NCBI GenBank assembly: GCA_037446555.1 | Contig: JBBIIK010000001.1 | Location: 1-64,000 of the forward strand | Length of the DNA: 64,000 nucleotides | Direction of reading: 5' to 3' | Origin: JANWVO01 sp037446555 | GTDB taxonomy: Bacteria; Acidobacteriota; Terriglobia; Bryobacterales; Bryobacteraceae | In this document: piece by piece, positions 9,283-16,712 of the stretch | Layout: each line of letters opens with the position of its first letter | How positions within the stretch are numbered: position 1 is the first letter of the stretch | Notes under the pieces: model-generated | Databases searched by the model: none | Told to the model about the DNA's origin: nothing | What the model saw: only the letters and a program-made list of their open reading frames with translations | Translations under genes and position numbers: made by a program

Positions 9283-9603
9283 TCAGCGGGCCTCCCGGAT
9301 CGAGTCCACGCGAAGAATTCCAGTTTTTTCGAAATAGACGCCGCGGATTTGGACCTTTCTGGCGGCGTATTTCTCCGGCGTTTTCTGGTCGCTGAGGACC
9401 ATCATTTTTCCCGTTCCGTCGAGGAGGGCGTATTTCCATTTGCCGCTCCTGACGCACTCGCGGACGCATTTCTCGTCGGGCTGGATGCCCATGTGGGCGT
9501 GATCGGCGCCGCACATGGTGTCGGTGATGACGCCGGTGTACTCCCGGACCGGGCCCTGCGCGAGGGCGAGTGCGGGGAGGGCGAGCCAAAGCAGTTTTTT
9601 CAT
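9283..9603 (-). CDS. Small secreted Cys/His protein, last gene of the Cus operon
   Basis: This 106-residue product has a signal peptide (MKKLLWLALPALALA) and a compact domain with the pattern MCGADHAHMG...CVRECV, giving three Cys and two His close together. The rest (ALLDGTGKMMVLSDQ, VQIRGVYFEKTGI) suggests a small beta barrel such as an OB fold. Its ATG overlaps the stop of the gene before it by 4 bp, so it is translationally coupled to the heavy-metal efflux operon. A periplasmic metal-binding or thiol role is therefore inferred. Similar small secreted proteins seem familiar from Acidobacteriota, but I cannot name the family. Confidence 0.7.
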   Translation of the reverse strand: MKKLLWLALPALALAQGPVREYTGVITDTMCGADHAHMGIQPDEKCVRECVRSGKWKYALLDGTGKMMVLSDQKTPEKYAARKVQIRGVYFEKTGILRVDSIREAR

Positions 9604-10331
9604 TTCGGGTTCTCCTTTTGCGGGGAAGTTTCTGACAGCAGATTCAGGCCGCGGCGGGCCTCGAGGCGGAGCCAGAGCTGTTCGTAGCGCTCCGGGCTGA
9701 GGCTTTGGCGCAGCTGGAACTCGAAGGTCTCGCCGCCGCATTCTTGGGCGAGCGAGAGGTGGAACTGGCCGGAGGAGGACAGCAGGGCGATGTCGGAGTC
9801 GCGCCATGTGCGCGACTCGCCGGGGCGGGGGGAGGCGAAGACGACGCGGTCGGTGTAGACGCGGAGGACGCCGTCGACGCCGCCGGTGCGGCGGAGGCGT
9901 TTGGCGGGGAGTTCCCATTCGAGGGTCTCGCCGGGGATGGCCATGCGGGCAGTGAAGCGCGCGTCGGCGACGGTGCGGAGGAGTTCCCAGGCGGTGCGGA
10001 GGTCGGGCGCGCCGTCGAGGCGGAACTCGAAGGCGACGTCACGGCCGAGTTGCAAGCGGCTGTCGCGGTAGGTGCGCACGAGGACGCGGCGGTCGTCGCC
10101 CACTTCAAGGAGTTGGATGTCCTGCCAGGGCCAATTCCAGACGTGGGGCTTCTTTTTGGCGCCGATCTGGCGGAAGGCGACGCCGGCGGAGTCGAAGGCG
10201 AGGATGCCGGCGCAGCCGCCGCGCCAATGGTTGTGGCGGGCGGGGAAGTCGAGGGCGCGCGCCGGGAGGGCGGCGAAAGCCAGAACAATTATGCAGAGAC
10301 CTGTTTTTTCACTTCGGAGTGCCATTTCCAC
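9600..10331 (-). CDS. Secreted protein of unknown function linked to cusA
   Basis: The 243-residue product (or 241 from the ATG at 10325) has a hydrophobic signal segment (LCIIVLAFAALPARA) and no recognisable domain. Its sequence is beta-rich with several Trp/Arg patches. The start lies inside the 3' end of cusA (overlap about 43 bp) and the stop overlaps the next gene by 4 bp. It is thus embedded in the efflux operon and very likely co-translated. No cysteine cluster is visible, unlike its small neighbour. A periplasmic accessory role in metal resistance is a guess from context. Confidence 0.65.
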   Translation of the reverse strand: MEMALRSEKTGLCIIVLAFAALPARALDFPARHNHWRGGCAGILAFDSAGVAFRQIGAKKKPHVWNWPWQDIQLLEVGDDRRVLVRTYRDSRLQLGRDVAFEFRLDGAPDLRTAWELLRTVADARFTARMAIPGETLEWELPAKRLRRTGGVDGVLRVYTDRVVFASPRPGESRTWRDSDIALLSSSGQFHLSLAQECGGETFEFQLRQSLSPERYEQLWLRLEARRGLNLLSETSPQKENPK

Positions 10332-13300
10332 ACCTCATAGATGGCCGGATAGACGATCAGCTCGAGCAGGAACGAGGTTGCCACGCCGCCGACCATGGGG
10401 GCGGCGATGCGCTTCATGACGTCCGCGCCCGTGCCAGTGGCCCACATCAGGGGCATGAGTCCGGCGAACATGGTGGCCACGGTCATGAACTTGGGGCGGA
10501 TCCGTTTCACCGCCCCGTGGACGACGGCTTCGCGGAGATCCGCCTCGGAGCGGAGGCGCCCGGCGCGCTTTGCTTCCTCGTAGGCGAGATCGAGGTAGAG
10601 CAGCATGAAGACGCCGGTTTCGGCATCGACGCCGAGCAGGGCGATGAGGCCGACCCACACGCCGATGCTCATGTTGTAGCCAAGCCAGTGAAGGAGCCAG
10701 ACGGCGCCGACGGCGGAGAAGGGGACGGCGAGCAGCACAATGGCGGTTTTCATCGCGGAGCGGGTGTTGAGGTAAAGCAGCAGGATGATGACGCCCAGAG
10801 TGGCGGGCAGCACGACCTTGAGCTTTTCCCTGACGCGCTCCATGGCTTCGTACTGGCCGCTCCACTGGAGCCAATAGCCGGGCGGGGTTTTGAGTTTTTC
10901 GGCGAGGACGGTCTTGGCGCGCTCGACCCAGGAGCCGACGTCGGAGCCCTCGATATCGATAAAGACGTAGCCGGCGAGCATGCCGTTCTCGTTGCGGATC
11001 ATGCCGGGGCCGGATGTGGCGCGGACTTCGGCGAGTTCCCGCACGGGGAGGAAGGTGCGGCCGTCGAAGACGGGCAGCAGGGCTTCTCGGAGGGCGCCGA
11101 GATCCTCGCGCCACTGGCGGAAGTAGCGGACGTTGACGGGGTAGCGCTCGAGTCCCTCGACGGTGACGGTGACGTTGTCGCCGCCGATAGCGTTCATGAC
11201 GAGCATCTGCGCGTCGTCGATGGTGAGCCCGTAACGGGCGAGCGCGTCGCGTTTCCAGAGGAAGTCGACGTAGTAGCCGCCAGTGACGCGCTCGGCGAAG
11301 ACGCTGCGCGTGCCGGGGACGGTTTTCAGCAGATCCTCGATGCGGCGGCCGGTGCGTTCGATTTCGGCGAGGTCGCGCCCGTAGATCTTGATGCCGGCAG
11401 GGGTGCGGATGCCGGTGGTGAGCATGTCGATGCGCGCCTTGATGGGCATCGTCCAGGCGTTGGAGACGCCGGGCAGGGAGAGTTTGGCGTGCATCTCCTC
11501 GACGAGGCGGTCGCGGGTCATGCCGGGGCGCCATTGGGACGGGGGCTTGAGCAGGATGACGGTTTCGAACATGGAGAGGGGCGCAGGATCGGTAGGCGTT
11601 TCGGCGCGCCCCGCCTTGCCGAAGACGAGATCGACTTCGGGGATCTCCTTGAGCAAGCGGTCCTGCGTGCGCAACAGGCGCCCGGCTTCTGTGATGCTGA
11701 GGCCTGGCATGGTGACGGGCATATAGAAGAGCGAGCCTTCGTCGAGCGGGGGCATGAACTCGCTGCCGAGGCCGAGGAAGACGGGCACGGTGATGGCGAC
11801 GAGGGCGAGGGCGCCGGCGATAATCGAGTAGCGCCAGCGCAGCGCGGCGCGGCAGACGGGTTCGTAGACGGCGATGAGCAGGCGGCTGACCGGGTGGCGC
11901 TCCTCGGAGTGGATCTTTCCGATAAGGACGGCGGTGGCGGCGCGGGCGAGCCAGCGGGGGCGGAAGCGGAACTCGCGGATCTGGGTGAAGAGGATGCGCA
12001 CGGCGGGGTCGAGCGTGATGGCGAGCAGGGCGGCGGCGATCATGGAGAGGTTCTTGGTCCAGGCGAGAGGCTTGAAGAGGCGGCCTTCCTGCGCTTCGAG
12101 CGCCAGCACGGGGACAAAGGAGACGGCGATGACGAGCAGGGCGTAGAAGCTGGGGCCGCCGACCTCTTTGACCGCCTCGATGACGACGTCGCGCGCCTCG
12201 CCGGGGCGGCCTTCGCGCTCCCATTGCTCGAGCTTCTTGTGGGTCTGTTCGACGACGACGATGGCAGCGTCCACCATGGCGCCGATGGCGATGGCGATGC
12301 CGCCGAGCGACATGATGTTGGCCGTGATGCCCATGGCGCGCATCGGCAAGAACGTGATGAGAACGGCGATGGGGATGGTGAGGATGGGGATCACGGCGCT
12401 GGGCAGGTGCCAGAGGAAGATCAGGATGACGAGCGAAACGACGGCGAGTTCCTCCGTGAGGGCGCGTTTGAGGGTGTCGATCGAACGCAGGATGAGGTCG
12501 CTGCGATCGTAGGTGGTGAGGATCTCGACGCCCGGGGGCAGCGCAGGCTTGAGCTCTTCGAGGCGCTGCTTGACGCGCTCGATGACGCGGAGGGCGTTCT
12601 CGCCGTCCCGCATGATAACGATGCCGGCGGCGACCTCGCCCTCGCCGTTGAGGTCGGCCACTCCGCGGCGCAGGTCGGGGCCGAGGGTGACGTGGCCGAC
12701 ATCGGCGACGCGGATGGGGACGCCGTTGTCACTCAGCTTCAGCACCACCTGCTCGAGGTCCTCTTTCGAGCGCGCATAGCCGCGGCCGCGGATCATGTAT
12801 TCGGCGCCGGCGATTTCGATGAGGCGGCCGCCGGTGTCGTTGTTGGAGGCGCGCACGGCGGCGACGACGCGTTCGAGCGGGATGCCGTAGGCGCGCAGGC
12901 GCTGGGGATCGACCTGCACCTGGTACTGGCGGACGAAGCCGCCGAGGGAAGCCACCTCGGCGACGCCGGGCACGCTCTTGAGCCCGTAGCGGAGGGTCCA
13001 GTCCTGGAGGCTGCGAAGGTCGGCCAGAGAGTGTTTTCCGGTGCGGTCCACGAGCGCGTACTGGAAGACCCAGCCGAGGCCGGTGGCGTCGGGTCCGATT
13101 TCGGTCTGCACGCCCTGCGGCAGGCGCGGGATGACGGCGGAGAGGTATTCGAGGACGCGGGAGCGAGCCCAGTAGATATCGGTGCCGTCCTCGAAGATGA
13201 CATAGACGTAGCTGTAGCCGAAGTCGGAGAAGCCGCGCACGTCGCGCACGCGGGGCGCGCCGAGCATGGCGGTGACGATCGGGTAGGTGACCTGGTCTTC

Positions 13301-13480
13301 GAGGATGTCGGGCGAGCGGTCCCAGCGGCTGTAGATGATGACCTGGGTGTCGCTCAAATCCGGGATGGCGTCGAGCGGGACGGAGTGCATGGCCTGCCAG
13401 CCGGCGAGCGCAAGGGCGGCGGCGAGCAGCGCCACGAGCAGGCGGTTGCGGGCGGAGAACTCAATGATTGTGTTGATCAT
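10289..13480 (-). CDS. cusA: Heavy-metal RND efflux pump, inner-membrane subunit (CusA/CzcA)
   Basis: This 1063-residue protein is the proton-driven pump of a tripartite CusCBA-type exporter, moving metal ions from periplasm or cytoplasm across the outer membrane. The N-terminus (MINTIIEFSARNRLL, then VPLDAIPDLSDTQVI) is typical of the heavy-metal efflux subgroup. Helix 4 carries IAIGAMVDAAIVVVEQTHKK, the conserved acidic proton-relay region. Two large periplasmic loops alternate with two sets of six helices, and length is normal. Lineage markers suggest monovalent metals (Cu+/Ag+), but specificity cannot be proved from this sequence alone. It overlaps cusB upstream by 20 bp. Confidence 0.95.
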   Translation of the reverse strand: MINTIIEFSARNRLLVALLAAALALAGWQAMHSVPLDAIPDLSDTQVIIYSRWDRSPDILEDQVTYPIVTAMLGAPRVRDVRGFSDFGYSYVYVIFEDGTDIYWARSRVLEYLSAVIPRLPQGVQTEIGPDATGLGWVFQYALVDRTGKHSLADLRSLQDWTLRYGLKSVPGVAEVASLGGFVRQYQVQVDPQRLRAYGIPLERVVAAVRASNNDTGGRLIEIAGAEYMIRGRGYARSKEDLEQVVLKLSDNGVPIRVADVGHVTLGPDLRRGVADLNGEGEVAAGIVIMRDGENALRVIERVKQRLEELKPALPPGVEILTTYDRSDLILRSIDTLKRALTEELAVVSLVILIFLWHLPSAVIPILTIPIAVLITFLPMRAMGITANIMSLGGIAIAIGAMVDAAIVVVEQTHKKLEQWEREGRPGEARDVVIEAVKEVGGPSFYALLVIAVSFVPVLALEAQEGRLFKPLAWTKNLSMIAAALLAITLDPAVRILFTQIREFRFRPRWLARAATAVLIGKIHSEERHPVSRLLIAVYEPVCRAALRWRYSIIAGALALVAITVPVFLGLGSEFMPPLDEGSLFYMPVTMPGLSITEAGRLLRTQDRLLKEIPEVDLVFGKAGRAETPTDPAPLSMFETVILLKPPSQWRPGMTRDRLVEEMHAKLSLPGVSNAWTMPIKARIDMLTTGIRTPAGIKIYGRDLAEIERTGRRIEDLLKTVPGTRSVFAERVTGGYYVDFLWKRDALARYGLTIDDAQMLVMNAIGGDNVTVTVEGLERYPVNVRYFRQWREDLGALREALLPVFDGRTFLPVRELAEVRATSGPGMIRNENGMLAGYVFIDIEGSDVGSWVERAKTVLAEKLKTPPGYWLQWSGQYEAMERVREKLKVVLPATLGVIILLLYLNTRSAMKTAIVLLAVPFSAVGAVWLLHWLGYNMSIGVWVGLIALLGVDAETGVFMLLYLDLAYEEAKRAGRLRSEADLREAVVHGAVKRIRPKFMTVATMFAGLMPLMWATGTGADVMKRIAAPMVGGVATSFLLELIVYPAIYEVWKWHSEVKKQVSA

Positions 13481-14831
13481 CGCTGCCGCTCCTCATGCGG
13501 CTCTCGCTGTCGATGAGAAACGCGCCGGTGGCGACGACGCGTTCTCCGGCGCGGAGGCCCTCGGCGATTTCGGCCCAGCCTGCGGCGCGCATGCCGGCGA
13601 CGACGCGGCGCGGGACGAACTGACCGGATCCGGTTTCGACGTAAACGACCTGTTCAGTCCCGCGGTCGATGAGGGCGTCTTCGGGTACGGCGACGGGGAC
13701 GGTGCGGGCGCGCCCGAATTCGACCTGGACGAAGAGATCGGGGCGGAGGGCGAGGTCTTCGTTGTCGAGTTCGAGGCGGAGGTCGAGGGTGCGCGCCGAG
13801 GCGTCGGCGCGGGGCTGGATCTGGGTGACGACGGCGGTGCGGCGGAGGCGCGGGGCGAAGCTGGCGGTGATGACGGCGTGGGCGCCTTCGCGGACGGCGG
13901 CAAGGTCGGGCTCTGGCACGGAGGCGAGCACCCAGACGCGGCGCAGATCGGCGAGCGTGTAGAGATCCATGCCCGGCTTGACCATCTGGCCGGCGTAGGC
14001 CTTGCGTTCGAGGATGAAGCCCGCGGCGGGGGCGCGGACGGGCACGGTGCGGACCGGTTCGCCGGTGCGTTCGATGCGATCGACGAGGGCAGGTTCCATG
14101 GCGAAGTGGTGTTCTAGGCGCTGGCGGGCGGCGCGGAGCATATCTTCGGCGGCTTGCGGGGCGCCGGCGACAGTGGCTTGCGCCAATTGCGCGCGCGCCT
14201 TGCGGGCCAGCAGGTACTCCTGCTGGGTGGCGTAGAGTTCGGGGCTGTAGAGCGTCAGGAGCAGGTCGCCGGGGCGGACGAGGCGGCCGACGAAATCGGC
14301 GTGGACTTCGTCGATCCAACCTTCGAGGCGCGTTTCGACGCGGAAGATGCGGCGTTCGTCGGCGGCGACGCGCCCGGTGACGATGAGGGGCTCGCCGAGG
14401 GTGCGCGGGGCGGCGGCGACGGTGGAGACGCCCATCAGCCGGAGCTTCTCGGGCGCCACCATCACGGCGGCGGAAGGCGGCTTTTCGTAAACGGGGCGCA
14501 GTTCGTTGCCGGTCTCGGGGTTGAAGCCGGGGCGGTCGCTGCGGTAGCCCGGGGCGGCGGGGTCCTCGTAATACAAAATCTTGCCGGAATGTTCGTGCTC
14601 TGATGCCGCGGGTTGCTGGGGCTCCTCGTCCGGGACGAGCTTCATGCCGCAGATGGGGCAGTCGCCGGGGCGGTCCGAGCGCACCTGCGGGTGCATGGGA
14701 CAGTGGTAGCCCTTCTTCTGCGCGGGCTCCTCATGACGGTGGAGGAGTTCGGCGAGGCGTGGATCGCGAGCCAGCCAGCCGCCGGCGAAGGCGGCGGCGA
14801 GGACAGGGATGATCCAGACGGCTTTGCGCAT
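13461..14831 (-). CDS. cusB: RND efflux periplasmic adaptor with heavy-metal-binding domain (CusB)
   Basis: The 456-residue membrane-fusion protein links CusA to the outer-membrane channel and can hand metal to the pump. A signal/anchor segment (about 1-22) is followed by a small heavy-metal-binding domain with the signature YHCPMHPQ...GDCPICGMKL near residues 42-65. The rest is the HlyD-like order: beta barrel, lipoyl halves, alpha-helical hairpin (AQLAQATVAG...) and membrane-proximal domain. The C-terminus ends HNH. It lies 6 bp after the channel gene and overlaps cusA, as expected for a co-regulated tripartite system. Confidence 0.94.
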   Translation of the reverse strand: MRKAVWIIPVLAAAFAGGWLARDPRLAELLHRHEEPAQKKGYHCPMHPQVRSDRPGDCPICGMKLVPDEEPQQPAASEHEHSGKILYYEDPAAPGYRSDRPGFNPETGNELRPVYEKPPSAAVMVAPEKLRLMGVSTVAAAPRTLGEPLIVTGRVAADERRIFRVETRLEGWIDEVHADFVGRLVRPGDLLLTLYSPELYATQQEYLLARKARAQLAQATVAGAPQAAEDMLRAARQRLEHHFAMEPALVDRIERTGEPVRTVPVRAPAAGFILERKAYAGQMVKPGMDLYTLADLRRVWVLASVPEPDLAAVREGAHAVITASFAPRLRRTAVVTQIQPRADASARTLDLRLELDNEDLALRPDLFVQVEFGRARTVPVAVPEDALIDRGTEQVVYVETGSGQFVPRRVVAGMRAAGWAEIAEGLRAGERVVATGAFLIDSESRMRSGSDDQHNH

Positions 14832-14837
14832 GGGGAG

Positions 14838-16082
14838 TCATTCCTCCTCGATCAGTTCGGCGCCGGTGAATTCTTCCAGCCGCACGAGGGCGAGGTGGAA
14901 GCCGCGCAGCGCCGTGTGGTAGTTCTCTTCGGCTTCGAGCATGGCGCGGGCCTGTTCGAGCACTTCGGAGAAGCTGCCGCGTCCGGCCTCATAGCCGGCG
15001 AGGGCGGCCTCCAGAGCGAGGGCCGTCTGGGGCACGAGTGTGGTGGAGTAGATCCGCACGAGCCGCCAGTTGGCGCTGCTCGAGAGCCATTCATCCTTGA
15101 TGCGGAACAGCAGGTCGTTGCCAGTGGACTGGTAGCTGCGGCGCGCGGCCTCGGCCGAGTGGACCTGTTCGGCGAGCGCCGCACGCTGGCGGCTGCGGGT
15201 GAAGAAGGGGAGCGGGAGTTCGATGCGCGCCTCGAACATCGGCGGCATGCCGCCCATGTTGAAATAGCCCCCTGCCACGGTGATGTCCGGGGATCCTTCC
15301 TTGCCGGCCAGTTGCATGGCCAGCTCGGTGCGGCGCACCTCGTGGCGCCGGGCGGCGATGACGGGCGACCAGAGGCGGGCGCGTTCGTAGAGCTGTTCGA
15401 GGGAGAGGAGCGTCTCGCGCGGCGGCGGGGATTGCGGCCGCGGCACCTCCGTTTCGAGGGGGCGGGCGAGCAGGGCGTTGATCTCCGCTTCGGCGCGGCG
15501 CCGTTCCTGTTCGAGGACGGCCTGCCGGGCCTCGAGAAGCGTGAGGCGGGCTTGCGCTTCGACCAGCTCTTTCTGCGAGCCTTGCCCGGCCTGATAGCGC
15601 GCAGAAGCGAATTGATAGAGGCGGTCGAGCAGGGCGCGGTTGCGGGCGAGCACGTCGAGCATGGCCCACGCGTGGTCGAGGGAATACCAAGCCGACTTGA
15701 GGCGTGCCACGACGGATGTCTGCACGGCGAGGTATTCCTGGCCGGCGGCGCCGGCTTCCTCGAGCGCGATCTGCCTCCGCAAGCCGCGCTTGCCGGGCGC
15801 GGGGAGTGTTTGCGATGCCATCAGCCCGGCGCGCGCCATGGGTTCGCGCCCGAGCCCCTGGCCGGGCAGCGGCCCGCCGATGCTGGCATAGCCGAGGGAG
15901 AGCATCGGGTCGGGGAGGCTGGCCGCCTGCGCGGGCCGCTGCCGAGCGGCTTCCAGCCTCTTTTGTGCGGCAAGGATCTCCGGATTGCGGCGAAGCGCCT
16001 CCTCGATGAGTTCCGGAAGCGCGGACGCGCCCTCGCCGGCGAGCAGAAATGCAAGCAGAAATGTTTGAAACATAGGATCCAC
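14838..16082 (-). CDS. cusC: TolC-family outer-membrane channel of the Cus system (CusC-like)
   Basis: This 414-residue outer-membrane efflux protein would form the trimeric exit duct of the exporter. A signal peptide (FLLAFLLAGEGASA) precedes two OEP repeats rich in long amphipathic helices, for example ALRRNPEILAAQKRLEAA near the N-terminus and YQAGQGSQKELVEAQARL at about residue 175. The ATG at 16082 gives MDPMFQ; the ATG at 16073 is an equally good start with a tighter signal peptide. It is the first structural gene of the pump and is separated by 146 bp from the small Cys-rich gene upstream. Confidence 0.92.
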   Translation of the reverse strand: MDPMFQTFLLAFLLAGEGASALPELIEEALRRNPEILAAQKRLEAARQRPAQAASLPDPMLSLGYASIGGPLPGQGLGREPMARAGLMASQTLPAPGKRGLRRQIALEEAGAAGQEYLAVQTSVVARLKSAWYSLDHAWAMLDVLARNRALLDRLYQFASARYQAGQGSQKELVEAQARLTLLEARQAVLEQERRRAEAEINALLARPLETEVPRPQSPPPRETLLSLEQLYERARLWSPVIAARRHEVRRTELAMQLAGKEGSPDITVAGGYFNMGGMPPMFEARIELPLPFFTRSRQRAALAEQVHSAEAARRSYQSTGNDLLFRIKDEWLSSSANWRLVRIYSTTLVPQTALALEAALAGYEAGRGSFSEVLEQARAMLEAEENYHTALRGFHLALVRLEEFTGAELIEEE

Positions 16083-16228
16083 CTCTTGTCAGGCTCATGC
16101 AAAGCCGCAACGGCTGCCTTCGCGGCCGGGAATGAACGCGGGGGCAGGAACGCGCCTGCTCGCGCGCGGAGGGCGCGGGGAAACGCACCTTCAGCGCAGG
16201 CGGGCGCACGGGGGCGCCGGGAGGCGGA

Positions 16229-16582
16229 TCAGATTCTTAGAGGAGGAAGCGCCGCGGGCGGGGGCAATGGAGGCGGGCGATCCTCGGGCACGGAGAAAGC
16301 CGCTAGCGGCTCTGCTGGCCGCGCGGCGTCCAATGGGAGCGCGGGCAGCCCGTCTGATTGCCAGCCGGGATCGATGGTTTCCTTCGCCTTCTCGATGGCG
16401 TCGAAGCCCGCCGGTTGCCAGGAACAGGGTTTGTGCTCCTGCGCAGGCTTGGGCTTGGGGCAGCAGTCGTGCCCGCAGTGCGCCTCGGGCTCTTCCTTCG
16501 GAGCACAGTTCCGGCATGGCGCGCCGAGGATGGCGACGGCGAGCCCGAGGGTCGAAAATAGACGAGCCCAGCTTTGAATCAC
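16229..16582 (-). CDS. Small secreted Cys/His-rich protein heading the Cus operon
   Basis: The 117-residue product has a signal peptide (about 1-21) and then six cysteines and three histidines in the next 40 residues (APCRNC, AHCGHDCC, KPCSW), a pattern suited to binding soft metals. The C-terminal half is Pro-rich and probably disordered (RPPPLPPPAALPPL). It starts with GTG at 16582 and lacks a clear Shine-Dalgarno site. The gene is first in the leftward metal-efflux operon and lies 7 bp from a perfect inverted repeat that may be its operator. A periplasmic metal-sequestering or chaperone role is inferred, not shown. Confidence 0.68.
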   Translation of the reverse strand: MIQSWARLFSTLGLAVAILGAPCRNCAPKEEPEAHCGHDCCPKPKPAQEHKPCSWQPAGFDAIEKAKETIDPGWQSDGLPALPLDAARPAEPLAAFSVPEDRPPPLPPPAALPPLRI

Positions 16583-16588
16583 GACCTA

Positions 16589-16612
16589 TTGACAGGATAA
16601 CAGCTCTGTCAA
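16589..16612. promoter_or_regulatory. Inverted repeat TTGACAG-N10-CTGTCAA, candidate operator
   Basis: Perfect 7-base arms (16589-16595 and 16606-16612) lie between the divergent Cus operon and the TonB receptor. On the minus strand the right arm reads TTGACA, a consensus -35 box, at the expected distance from the GTG start of the Cus operon, although the matching -10 box is poor. Repression or activation by a metal-responsive regulator acting here is plausible; no such regulator gene is nearby. Confidence 0.6.
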
Positions 16613-16648
16613 CACGGGGTGGCGGTGTGCAATGCGGTTACTCGGAAT

Positions 16649-16679
16649 TGTTTCATCGAACTGCCACAATCATGAAACA
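16649..16679. promoter_or_regulatory. Inverted repeat TGTTTCAT-N15-ATGAAACA, candidate operator
   Basis: Perfect 8-base arms (16649-16656 and 16672-16679) end 33 bp before the TonB receptor start. The position suits control of the receptor gene. The segment is AT-rich relative to its surroundings. Confidence 0.5.
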
Positions 16680-16712
16680 GAATTTTAACGCTCGGCTGCT
16701 AGCGTGAGTGGC

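Noticed and set aside
10319..13516. Very long open frame opposite cusA
   Set aside because: It is antisense to a certain RND pump gene. The product is rich in Asp, Gly, Ala and His with no domain; such frames arise from codon bias in GC-rich DNA.
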